Shown here one piece after another: positions 46,901-56,126 of a stretch of DNA of 64,000 nt. Both the position numbers and the translations under genes were made by a program. The stretch covers positions 124,001-188,000 of the forward strand of contig JAZARR010000174.1 in assembly GCA_037389465.1 (NCBI GenBank). The letters are read 5' to 3'. This DNA comes from Baylisascaris procyonis (Eukaryota > Nematoda > Chromadorea > Rhabditida > Ascarididae). Below the pieces are notes generated by a model. That model saw only the letters and a program-made list of their open reading frames with translations, had not been told where the DNA came from and did not search any database. How positions within the stretch are numbered: the stretch's first letter is position 1; every line of letters starts with the position of its first letter.

Positions 46901-49891
46901 TTCAGCTCGGCAAAAATGAATATTCGGCAGTTTGCCAGCAACAACGAGGAGTTTATGAAAAGAATCCCACCCGAAGATGCTGACACGATTACGGAGCGCA
47001 TGAAGTTTCTGGGTATCCCTTGGAATCCCATCAAGGACGAATTGGTCGTCAGAATTCCGGACGTACCCGAAAATCTTTCATCAAAAAGAGAAATCTTGCG
47101 CCTCGTAGCGAGCTGCTACGACCCCTTGGGGTTTCTAGCACCAGCTCTCGTCGAGATGAAGATATTCCTGCAGAAACTGTGGAAGGATGGTTACGAATGG
47201 AACGACAAATTAGACGCTACCAAGCAACTCGAATGGCAAAGGATTGCCAGAAATTGGGCTGGCGGAGATATCGCTCATCTTTCCCGTTATGCTTTCAGAA
47301 AAGATAGAAACGCACAACTGCATGTCTTCACGGACGCGTCCAGCAAAGCTTACGCTACTACCGTGTACATTAGAAGCCGAAGACAGGACCGCGAAGAAAC
47401 CAGCCTTCTGTTCGCAAGATGCAGGCTTGCGCCAATCGCAAGTATGTCCATTCCGCGACTCGAATTGATGGGAATGCTACTTGGTGTTCGGGCAGGACAA
47501 TTCGTGAAGGAGCAACTGGAAACGCCAAACATAGTTATTCACCTATGGTGCGACTCAAAGAGCGTCCTGCACTGGGTTCGCAAACCCATCGACCAATTGA
47601 AGATGAGATTTGTTCAAAATCGGGTCCGAGAAATCCAAAAGGCGGCAATGGAAATACACTACATCGACACCCGCGAGAATCCAGCCGACCTGGCGACTCG
47701 AGGTATCACACCTCATCAGCTCAGTGAGAGCTCTTTATGGTGGAAAGGACCAGAGTGGTTGAAACTAAACGAAGGGAACTGGCCTCGTTGGAGCTACAGT
47801 GAAGACGATGCTGTCGAACCCGACGAGATAAAGGGAACAGCAACAAACGAGTTGAACACTATCAACGCACTGACCACAACAGAAAATTGTCCTACCGAAT
47901 CTCGAGACGTTCATCGGACATTCGGGACGATCATTGACCCTACGCGGTTTAGCCGATGGAACAAGTTGGTGGCAACGATAGCCATAGCACTACGGTTCAT
48001 AAAGAGGATAGCTAAGAAACCGCTGAGAGTGGCGAGACAAGCAAGTGAGAAGGGACCGCTCACCGTCGAAGAGATTCAGGAAGCCGAAGAATGTCTAATG
48101 CGCCAAGCGCAGTCCGAAGAAGACGACATGAAGCAAGCGACGCGCTGGAAACTAGAATGGAACACACATAACCTGCTCTGGACAACAACAGGACGCATGC
48201 ATGAAGCTCTAATTTATCTTCCACGACACAGCCACATCACGAAGCTCATTATCTTGCAACAGCATGAGCAAAGCTCGCACAGCGGCACCGATCACGTGTT
48301 GGTAAATCTGAATCAAAAGTACTGGATACCTAAGGGACGAGCTACAGTCAAGCAAACGATTAACAGGAACTGTATGCCATGCAAAAGATGGAAGGCAAAG
48401 ACCTTCAAACTGCCACCTATGCCGCAATACCCAACAGCTCGAATCGAACGCAGTCGGCCTTTCAGTCACATAGGGCTGGATTACGCGGGACCCGTACGCG
48501 TGATAACGCCAAACGGTTCACAAAAGAAATGGATTGCACTGTTCACCTGCTTGACCACTCGAGCAGTCCATCTCGAACTAGCAGAATCACTCAGCGCCGA
48601 AGCCTGCCTCAATGTATTTCGACGATTTATCGCGCGACGAGGCCAACCAGAAATGGTAGTCTCGGATAACGGCAAGAACTTTCTACTATCAGAAAAGGTA
48701 GTCGACCTTGCCACAAAAGAGTTAGCAAGGAAGAAGATAAAATGGAAGTTCATCCCCGACTATGCACCGTGGCAAGGCGGCATTTATGAACGAATGGTGG
48801 GACTCGTCAAGGAATCGCTACGTAGAGCAGTTGGAAGACGCTTACTCGAAGAAGACGAATTGCGAACAGTGTTAGTGGAAATAGAAGCAATTGTCAACGA
48901 ACGACCGCTTACCTACGTCGCAGAAGACAGTATGGAGTACATCAGGCCCATCGATTTCCTTTCGCCAAACGCTCAGATCACTTTCCGCATCAAGGAATCA
49001 CAAGAAGAACTAACAATTTCCTCTCACCGCGAACAATTGTTGCAACAATGGAAAAATTCGCAAAAAACATTGAACCGGTTCTGGAAGACTTGGTCCGACA
49101 TGTATCTTAACGCTCTTCGACAGCGCACCCAGTTAGAACATCGTCATCCTCGGTCCTGTGACTCGCGTTCTCCTCGATTGAATGAGATTGTCCTGATTAG
49201 AGAAGATGCCCCTCGAAGCGTATGGAAATTAGCTCGAGTACTGTGTACGATCGCAAGCGCAGACCACGCTGTACGGGCAGTGAAGTTAAAGCTCGCAAAT
49301 GGACGAGAATGCATACGACCAATTAATTTAATTGCTCCGCTCGAAGTAACGAATGACGACAATTCTATACCCGACGAAAATGATAGAAGACGATTTGAAC
49401 CGGGAGATCCTCACTTGGAAAGGGAAGATCCCGAAGAGGACGATGAAGGCAACATGAAATGCCATAGCGCGACAACCGAGATAGCGGAGGAACGCATTGC
49501 AGCGGCGAAAAAGAAAACTGCGAAACAATCGACACCAGGGACCAGTCAAAGCAACATCACTCGTTTCTTCCTGCTCATGAATGCGATGATCATACTTATG
49601 TCGAGCTTCGAAACAGCGACAGCAGTTCCGACTAATAGAGGACATCCGTGCCCAATGGGATCAGCATTGAGTGCATGTAGACCTTTGCCGATCGATCACA
49701 ACTGTTCTAAGAAAACCGAGTCACTTATCGAAAAGGCAAACGTGACAGTCTACAAAAAACAGTTTGTTAGGCTGAACGCGCAGTTAAAAGTCCCTCGATC
49801 CAGGAAGAATTTGTCGGCTGGGAGTGTCGCGAATTATCGCGATGTAGCGATGATTCATGGCGGCATAAAGGATCAAAGAAGGCGCTACTAG
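43937..49891 (+). CDS. BEL/Pao Gag-Pol polyprotein (1,984 aa)
   Basis: One continuous frame carries the BEL/Pao order of domains. Gag includes a DUF1759-type region (about 157-310) and three CCHC knuckles (about 397, 428 and 447; the first spaced CX2CX3HX4C). A DUF1758-type aspartic protease has DSG at 550-552. Reverse transcriptase (about 840-1000) has YVDN at 964-967. The RNase H region has its TDAS aspartate at about 1133. Integrase has an HHCC zinc region (about 1445-1482) and catalytic D1515, D1577 and E1618 (last spacing 40), followed by a DUF5641-type tail to about 1805. The remainder holds a hydrophobic segment (about 1874-1896) and a short cysteine-containing stretch like the start of a secreted or envelope-type protein. 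This runs straight into the 3' LTR, where the frame stops after about 22 codons. No disabling mutation is visible. Confidence 0.95.
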   Translation: MSKALRKTISIQKRSLLALIQEARTFTINQPDAQLPFDDQIEALDQQRRRLLNHRTRIDQRITAIKQHHDRWLALLETTSTPADEMAFYEQVTNDPDNFLEVLMTASDTTADLTSHIDYITDLIAAATARHTATPPYIQPERALSPEPTNRTLHDIRLPKLQLKPFHGDLAQWPQFKATFQTAVGNNPNISPIQKLNYLLNSLEGAAARAVTGYALLPENYDIVWDALEQQFGSHDAIVNSLYTQLENLPKADRDIKSTVDELECILRQLETQGEDLETRLIHRTIEKKLPHWVILHILDEKEKSPRWSVGTLRETLRKLALKRQKAQQISRDHDSTRPNLNVTRSFHSPTIRQRPDPTSQRSPRSIRTNKSPYISAFPASTDSQRATASTPRSLHCAFCGEGHWSDQCKKYTTAQQRTQRAIAKKLCFNCLREGHETRSCSKRKECFHCKKQGHSSALCKERATPTQQFSPRRTRVQAANTAREESTSTNEAKGDEEIKVIATTVIRNKDQEETRGGDTKLTALLLCKEVLVSDPNDPRRAAVVTAFFDSGCQNTFVTNELVKKLQLQANSSQKLTICGFGSENPTTYDSKQVKLNIHLMNGSAKQVEAKSIERITQKIQTVNLTREDLDVLQREEVAKLALPTKWKAPSVVIGIDYYHQFFTGVTKHLNSGFELIESEVGAMIAGRGRLENAIGSERELLANTALTETPTSEDIDRYWKLEQIGIEPADDVTMDSLALQQFARTVRRDENGRYSVSWPWKTAEVRVPYNFGLCLGRLKSTLKRIKEDAALWEQYDRTFKQQEEMNIIERAPREPTGAIVSYIPHQPVITPQKETTKLRVVFDASATDRKGDSLNSNLLRGPVLLQNLCGILLRFRANRYVITADVEKAFLQVGLNEQDRDATRFLWVKDANLPAEGKNLITYRFCRVPFGLISSPFLLAATLEKHLRTEESETAREILRNLYVDNVLLNAKSTEETEHLYWETKALFSSAKMNIRQFASNNEEFMKRIPPEDADTITERMKFLGIPWNPIKDELVVRIPDVPENLSSKREILRLVASCYDPLGFLAPALVEMKIFLQKLWKDGYEWNDKLDATKQLEWQRIARNWAGGDIAHLSRYAFRKDRNAQLHVFTDASSKAYATTVYIRSRRQDREETSLLFARCRLAPIASMSIPRLELMGMLLGVRAGQFVKEQLETPNIVIHLWCDSKSVLHWVRKPIDQLKMRFVQNRVREIQKAAMEIHYIDTRENPADLATRGITPHQLSESSLWWKGPEWLKLNEGNWPRWSYSEDDAVEPDEIKGTATNELNTINALTTTENCPTESRDVHRTFGTIIDPTRFSRWNKLVATIAIALRFIKRIAKKPLRVARQASEKGPLTVEEIQEAEECLMRQAQSEEDDMKQATRWKLEWNTHNLLWTTTGRMHEALIYLPRHSHITKLIILQQHEQSSHSGTDHVLVNLNQKYWIPKGRATVKQTINRNCMPCKRWKAKTFKLPPMPQYPTARIERSRPFSHIGLDYAGPVRVITPNGSQKKWIALFTCLTTRAVHLELAESLSAEACLNVFRRFIARRGQPEMVVSDNGKNFLLSEKVVDLATKELARKKIKWKFIPDYAPWQGGIYERMVGLVKESLRRAVGRRLLEEDELRTVLVEIEAIVNERPLTYVAEDSMEYIRPIDFLSPNAQITFRIKESQEELTISSHREQLLQQWKNSQKTLNRFWKTWSDMYLNALRQRTQLEHRHPRSCDSRSPRLNEIVLIREDAPRSVWKLARVLCTIASADHAVRAVKLKLANGRECIRPINLIAPLEVTNDDNSIPDENDRRRFEPGDPHLEREDPEEDDEGNMKCHSATTEIAEERIAAAKKKTAKQSTPGTSQSNITRFFLLMNAMIILMSSFETATAVPTNRGHPCPMGSALSACRPLPIDHNCSKKTESLIEKANVTVYKKQFVRLNAQLKVPRSRKNLSAGSVANYRDVAMIHGGIKDQRRRY

Positions 49892-50583
49892 ACAAAGGCG
49901 CCAGTGGAAGTGTGGAGAGTTAACGCGAAACAATGACGATTCTTAGCAACTCTCACACCTCCAAAAATGATGTACTGTCTCAGTTCCTAACAAAGAATGT
50001 GTTATCCAAATGAACGAACCGAGTATGCCAACAAAGGGGAGAGCTCAACGATGTGAAAGCGTTCAACAGATTATGAAAGGAGTCGCGAGTTGAGCAGTTG
50101 CGCATCGAGTTACGATACCGAGTTGCGGAGTGAGTTGCGCATCGAGTTACGATAGCGAGTTGCGGTTACAGTGGCGGCTACCGACAGTTAGACCTGATTC
50201 TTCTCTATGTCTTCGCCCGATTTCGACATTCATTCGTACGCCTCGATATTAGCTCTCCTCGAATTCGATTTATTCACTGACTTCGATATTCTTCCGACGA
50301 TCGACTTCAAAGCCTATTAACTAATTTCGATATTTGTTCGCCGATCGATTTCGATACTCACTGATTGGCTATCTCGATATTCTTTCGCTGAGCAATTCGA
50401 TTCTATCCGACGTCACTGCGATTTTCGGTAGCTGATCGGTCCAAATTTCGTCTTCGACAGTAATTTCGATTTCATTCGAAATTCAATACAATTTTCGCCT
50501 TACGGTCAGTTGTGCATTCGTTTAAACCATCAATTATAAAACATTTTCGTTTTGTTTGCCGCTTCCGTTCCGCGTTCGCTACA
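49825..50583 (+). repeat. 3' LTR of the BEL/Pao element
   Basis: Direct repeat of 43111-43869 with one base difference. The preceding bases (TTTGTCGGCTGGGAG) are not the long purine run expected of a plus-strand primer. Confidence 0.96.
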
Positions 50584-50588
50584 TATGG
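50584..50588 (+). repeat. 5-bp target-site duplication, right copy
   Basis: TATGG, identical to 43106-43110. Confidence 0.9.
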
Positions 50589-53103
50589 TCATTACGATCG
50601 GATACACAACTATGACCATTTATCGATTATCACTGATATTCCAAGCTTAATTTATGCTGCAGTTTAAAAGATGAAGGTATGTAGATGGCCTTTTCGAATT
50701 CAATAAAAGTGGTATTGTCATAACCACTCCCTTACGCAAAAATAAAACGCTTTTGAGTGGAATGTTTTCCTATCTTCATCGAATCCCTTCGTTCTCTACT
50801 TTTTCTTGAAAGCGAACAAAAGCGAGCCTTCCAAAAATCTGCAAGACATGGACAGAAATTTGTGAAAAGCGTCGGATTTCCCCGCCAACCATTATGTGTT
50901 GTTGAATTATTTAAATATATGAAGAGCAAAATCAGGTTGCATCGCCGCATTCGAATCATTGCTATTGATGACGATCAGTCCTTTTCTGCGGAATATGGGA
51001 ACTTGAAGCGCTTCGCCTGGCTGCTCACACAGCTTTTCAGAATCAGTAATTGTATCTTCACACCTTATTACTCGCACATGCGACGTTACACGGGTATCGT
51101 CCAAGCCGACTTGACGCAGTCAGGGAAGCCATTTGAAAATTTAGTGGAAACCTATCGTTTATATCGGAGGGAGTACCTTTACGTGGCAGCAATAAAGCAG
51201 TAACTACTCTTTGCCTTACTTATGCATTCTGTTATGCATTGTCTTGGATTCGGCACTATCGCGAATGCATGAGAACGAGAGTTATGTTTCCGTTATCGAA
51301 AAACTTCAGTTAAACCGTCGGTTGAATAATCCCACTCTTACTCTCAGGTTGTCGTTTTGCAAAATCGTTACAAGAAAGCCGTTTTTGGGTCACTTCAGCT
51401 CCTCTATGTTATTATTGACAATCAGTCTCGTTTTCTTAAAGAGAATCTATGCGCATGCCACTTATTCCATCTTATTTTGATTACTATGTGTCTATTAACT
51501 ACTGTTTTCAAACAGTATGAATTACCCTCCTTCTGCTGAACTGTTCATTCAGTGGCCCCTTCGAAGCTAATGCTGAATTTGAAGAGTTAAGAGCTGGCAT
51601 CTCAGCATGGTTAAATGTTTCTGTGCGGACGAAGTTTCAAGGTGAAATTTGGGAATGCTTTCACCTTGTCTCCTTCTGAACTCTCTGGAGTGCCACAGGC
51701 AATTTTCTTTCTTATGAATGGCCCTCCAGAAAACCTAGTAAGCTGTACGCTATAAGATGAAAATGTGAAGGAAGAGACCTGTTGCTGGGTCTATTTTGAA
51801 TGCATGCTATATCGAGCTTTGCTTTCGATGGAAACATGCTCACTGCTTTGGCAGATTGACATATCCGCTAAGAAGTGCCTTATTTTGCATATGGATTTCT
51901 CGATCGAATGTTGAAGGATATAGGTGCTTAGGTGAATACCGATATCTGCTGGTGTAATCAATCTGTTGAAGTTGCGAACCTCACTCTCCGTATCCTGCAA
52001 GACAGCTGCAAAGAAAATTACAGACGGTCTTCCGTTGCTTATTGTCATTCAATTTTAAAACAATGTAGTCACACTCTGTAAAAAAAGATCGAGACAACTG
52101 AAAAGCGCGCAACGCCACTCCACTAAAATCGCTCTTAGAAAGACGTCTCGGAGGTCGTTTCAGTACAGTTACTTTTTTGTTTGAAACTTTCAGTTCAACT
52201 TTCATTTATGCCTCAGAATTATCAAAACTCTTTTCTCCGGAATTTACCACCGACAGTGAAAATGTGAAATGAGGCAATTCACTAGAGCCAACAAAAACCA
52301 CGAGTTGCATGGGTCGAGAACTGGTTTCATTCCTTCTCGTCTCGATATGTTCCTAGTGAAGCGGCACCCACCGTAAATGAGAACACAGCGTGACATTGTT
52401 CACTATAACACCTCTGCATTCCTGACATCCATCTGCCACTAAGGCCAGATGCTGTTCTGCAGATATCATTAAGAGACGACGACAATCATCGAAACAAGCT
52501 CCCGCGTACAGCCACAGAGGACATGTGCGCCCTTTAGTCTCGGTCGTAGCGTACGCATGTCATCTTCAGTTTTCCACCCATTCAAACCCGAAAGGAAACC
52601 ACTCTCACAGTTTACGCTTCACCAGTACTCGTTTCGTTGGCTGTAAAGACACATATGATTTTTATCATTTTATTTCGTTAGACTGCAAAAGCATTGCCAA
52701 TATCTTCGACACATTTGATGAGACCGAGACCGTCTCGTTGCTCGCCCTTTCACATATTCTGAAAGAGAGGTCCCATTAATAGTAGCATTAGATGCCAGCT
52801 TTTGTTAACGGAGGGATTCTTCTATCCAACGAGTGCAGTTTATAGTAGACGCAATAGAATGAAAGCCAACGCAGCTAAAGAAACGTGACGTGTACATGTT
52901 CGTTTTCGATGAGTACCGATATCGTGATAAGCAAGATTCGCTAAAAATTCAATAGTGCACTAGATAAAAGTAGTGAAATGGTAAACATGTAATAGAAGTC
53001 CGATGTTAGTAGTTCCTTCATATAGAACGTGCGAAGATGACTCTTCTCACCGAACTAAAACCAAGACATTTCCCCTATAAACTTTCAAACGCACACAACT
53101 TAC
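50589..53103. other. Intergenic; no confident gene
   Basis: A 148-codon plus frame at 50757-51203 is the longest open stretch, but it has no in-frame ATG near its start, overlaps an open minus frame, and matches no family I know. The 3' part of Asn-rich gene 3 should lie near 52,930-53,055: an acceptor GGTTTTAG at about 53,055 leaves a 49-bp intron and opens 38 codons. Confidence 0.45.
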
Positions 53104-53514
53104 TCTGTTCCTATTCATGTTGTGACTCCAGTTAGCATTGTTGTTGTTGTTACTGCTCCAATTGCTGCTCCGGTTAGTGTTGTTATTGGAGTTCCAGTTG
53201 ATATTGTTATTGGAGTTCCAGTTGTTGTTCCTGTTGCCATTGTTATTGGTGTTCCAATTATTGTTCCTGTTATTGCTGTTACTCCAATTATTGCTATTCC
53301 AGTTGTTACTATTATTACTGTTGTTCCAGTTAGTGTTGCTATTGCTCGAGCCAGTCAAGTTATCGTTGAGGTTGTTAATGTTGTTATTTAGGTTGTTGAG
53401 GTTGTTGCTAAGGTTGTTATTGAGATTGCCCAACATGTTGCTGAGGTTGTAGCGCCAATTATTATTGTTGTTGAAGACGTTGTTGTTGGACCATCGGTTG
53501 TTGCTGAACGCCAT
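53104..53514 (-). CDS. Asn/Leu/Trp-rich low-complexity protein, paralogue 3 (first exon)
   Basis: MAFSNNRWSNN begins 137 codons ending at a consensus donor (AGA|GTAAGT) after NMNRNR, the same ending as NMNQNR in paralogue 1. The protein has the family's two halves: a short leucine-periodic Asn/Ser stretch (LSNMLGNLNNNLSNNLNNL) and a longer Trp/Asn stretch with NWNSNN-type repeats. The coding strand is minus, and the long plus-strand frames opposite are shadows rich in V and L. An acceptor 49 bases on would add FGEKSHLRTFYMKEL and a hydrophobic end; that second exon is unproved. Function unknown. Confidence 0.63.
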
Positions 53515-53592
53515 TGTCACAGATGAGTTGCTGAACGATAGAAGTTTGCTCGATACTTCACGAACGAACTGACGAACACCACCTACTCATGT

Positions 53593-53622
53593 CTTATATA
53601 GCGTGAACTTATACAAATTCTG
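53593..53622 (-). promoter_or_regulatory. Core promoter of Asn-rich gene 3 (TATA box)
   Basis: Minus strand: CAGAATTTGTATAAG then CACGCTATATAAG, the TATA box about 86 bases before the ATG at 53514. The arrangement is the same as for paralogues 1 and 2. Confidence 0.7.
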
Positions 53623-54971
53623 CATGTAAATTCTTTTGGGCTTTTTGCAAACAAGAAAATTTGTCGTCGAAGTGGGGGAAGGCGGTGTGCGAAAAACGGG
53701 AAAATTCCCAAACATATTACTAAATGATGCTTGAGACGTCCGTATAAAAAGCAATCACTGTGTAATGTCGCTCGATAGGCATATTGAATGTTGTGCATTG
53801 ATAAGCAATCTGCGACATTTTGTGAAGGTGGATTTGTTTGCTCGATATCTCCCGTTCTATGATATCGCCTCACTGATATCGAAGTAGACACGTATCTTTG
53901 CCTAACATCTCACCGCTACAGCCAGCCATCTTCCTTGTGCAAAGAAAAGGCTCATTGGAATCATATGAAGGAAAAATGGTGAATAGCTTCAGAATGACGA
54001 ATGCACACTGGATATCGTGTAAACCGAATCAACTTTATTTTCTAATCCATTCGGTCGACTGCAGAAATCTTACATTAAAGATTTGTTTTTCTCTAAGTAG
54101 ACCACCGTTGTAAAAAGGGAATCCCACTTTATAAGACACATACAAACTTTTTGATGCCTTTAAACGTCTCCTGCAGTTTTTTTTTTTTAATTGAGGAATC
54201 AACATAAAAACAATACTAGTTCCCGAGTTGAAGCTAACGGAAAGACTGGCCGACAAACAAGGACACACACACACGCGCATACAAAAATGCACGAGAATGC
54301 TGCGCTATCGGACTTTTGCGAAACAAATTTGCAAAGGCATGTAAAAAGGAAAACAGCACATAAGCAGGGATAAAATTTGAATAAAATAGACTCACAATCG
54401 CACGCAAGTCGATTTGCTCCTAACGGATTTCGGATAGGGAAGCATCGGGATTGTCACCGGTTTCATTATGCAGATCATTCCGACATCTAGGCATCCTAAT
54501 TACGAAACTGTCAAAACTGTTGAGAAAAAAGTCTGCAATACATAGTTTTTCTCACGGCCGAAAGCTATGTTATTAGCGATCTGAATACATCAGCAAAACG
54601 GATGTCAAAACCTTCTTCGACGCCTCTAAGGCATGGAATTAAGTGAGCCCTTCATGGCTATATTCTAATGACCTGACGTTGAAAATTTGCGAACTCTTAC
54701 AAAAACTAGTATTAGTGAAGACATTTGAACGTTTTTCTTGACTTAAGCAAGAAGACATGACGATCAAATAAACCGGTAAAATTTCAAGGTTGAAACGGCA
54801 GTACCACATACTAATGTTCTGAGCAAAAAAGTGCACGTCGTGCCCTCTTACGATCTCTTGAAAGATGTTTCAATTCGAGAAAACAAGAATTGAATATGAG
54901 GGAAAAATTTTGGCAGTATCATCAAGAGATGGCATAACATCGATGTTTTAATGACTATGAATCGTTTTTAT
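53623..54971. other. Intergenic; no confident gene
   Basis: Contains a short CA-rich run near 54,264-54,275 and no modelled gene. Upstream exons of the candidate at 54,972 might lie here; a short plus frame near 54,600 (KTDVKTFFDASKAWN then stop) has a CATCAG acceptor. Confidence 0.4.
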
Positions 54972-55134
54972 AGCGAACGCTTCATCAGGCAACATCACTC
55001 TTTTCGGCGACCCATTCGAAATTCACTTTAGAATGCGTCGATATTCTCGAATCTCCTACAGAGGGATCGGAAGCACTTTTCACGAACTCTTTATCAGTGA
55101 TATTCAACGAATTTGCCACTGCTATCGTTGATTA
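54972..55134 (+). CDS. Candidate terminal exon, unrecognised
   Basis: After a TTTTTATAG acceptor, 53 codons run to a TAG. The text is coding-like, with a charged helix pattern (ECVDILESPTEGSEALF..., ending FNEFATAIVD). Upstream exons were not found. It ends 25 bases from the stop of a minus-strand frame, so two genes would converge here. No family was recognised. Confidence 0.3.
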
Positions 55135-55159
55135 GTTCAAGTTTTGCATGACTCTTATT

Positions 55160-55294
55160 TCAGGAATCTTCTGAATCCGGAAGACGTTCGTCGATGACGA
55201 TTTTCTGCATTTCAAACTCTGCATCGTGCTGAGCTGTTCTTTTCTGATCTTGTTGCAAACGGGTTTTTCGATTCAAGTTAAGAGTATGCGACAT
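55160..55294 (-). CDS. Candidate small ORF or last exon, unrecognised
   Basis: An ATG frame of 44 codons (MSHTLNLNRKTRLQQD..., ending LPDSEDS) is strongly hydrophilic and helix-like with an acidic end. The frame stays open about 33 codons further upstream, so this may be the end of a longer exon. The other two minus frames have stops here, which favours real coding sequence. No homologue was recognised. Confidence 0.3.
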   Translation of the reverse strand: MSHTLNLNRKTRLQQDQKRTAQHDAEFEMQKIVIDERLPDSEDS

Positions 55295-55394
55295 AGTCGG
55301 GCCAAATAGTTCTCCAAAAATAGCGACGATATTAAAGCACCAACATGAACGTTCGTTGGAAAAGACGAAAGAGCGGGTTCACTGGCATATTTCA

Positions 55395-56120
55395 GCACTC
55401 ATGTAAATGAATTCTCATGCGAGAGGTGGATTTGGTTAGTTCGATCGCAAAAAGCGCATGCCTAGCTTGCTCTATGGCGTGCTTTTCCATTTTTATTATT
55501 GCTATCGTACTTCGTCTACTGAAATCAAGAATCCTCATTCCATGACGAAATTGCATTAGTGTAAATATTCGGATTTGGATGAGGAAAATGACAAGAAGAA
55601 GTCGAACTCAAGCCTTGTTTTATATGGAGTATCCGCAATAGTCAGCCATATAGTAAGACCCTTGTTCAAGTGCTTTAATAAATATCGGCATTTGCAAATT
55701 CGTCTTCACTTGAAATCTGCAAAAATTGGCTGCAAAAATCACACTTTTTTATGAAGTGTTTCGCTTGAAAAAAAAAATGTTGCAAAAATATGTCACCATT
55801 AGCAGTATTTTGGTAACTCAAAAATTAAAAGACAAAGAGCGCCATATTCCAAATTTTAAATAGAAATGAGTGAGCACTATCTTATAAATATGTGATGCGA
55901 TCCGTTAATCTTTTATTTGGTCAGCACTTTAGCTGGCACAATTTGAACTGTTTTCTTAACATTCAAATGTGTAGTAAAATCGAGAACATTAGCATTTCAC
56001 TGTCACTTTATTCCATTCAGCGAGGTGTTTACTAAAAGAGAAACAAAAAATATTTTCGATTGAATGGAGATATTGCGAAGCACCTTGCCGTTGCATTACA
56101 CAGATATGACGAGTAGTGCT
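55395..56120. other. Intergenic; nothing recognised
   Basis: AT-rich, with no open frame or repeat of note; downstream of the FAR gene. Confidence 0.55.
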
Positions 56121-56126
56121 TTTATT
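56121..56126 (-). terminator. Polyadenylation signal overlapping the FAR stop codon
   Basis: Minus-strand CCAATAAAAGC: the AATAAA hexamer contains the predicted TAA stop (56122-56124). The 3' UTR would be very short unless another signal is used. Confidence 0.5.

Larger units (their letters stand above)
43111..50583 (+). mobile_element. Intact BEL/Pao LTR retrotransposon, 7,473 bp
   Basis: The element has two 759-bp LTRs beginning TGTCGCG and ending GCTACA, a primer-binding region after the left LTR, one unbroken gag-pol frame and flanking TATGG duplications. By direct reading the LTRs differ at one position (C at about 43836 in the left, T at about 50550 in the right), which implies a very recent insertion. 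It lies between Asn-rich paralogues 2 and 3 and interrupts no gene I can see. No clear polypurine tract precedes the right LTR, and no full envelope gene is present. Confidence 0.95.

Noticed and set aside
45055..49645. Many 60-136-codon frames on both strands inside the retrotransposon
   Set aside because: All overlap the single Gag-Pol frame and have no domain of their own.
50757..51203. 148-codon plus frame
   Set aside because: No ATG at its start, no homology recognised, and the opposite strand is also open over part of it.
53122..53452. Plus-strand Val- and Leu-rich frames opposite Asn-rich gene 3
   Set aside because: Shadow frames; the promoter, ATG and donor are all on the minus strand.
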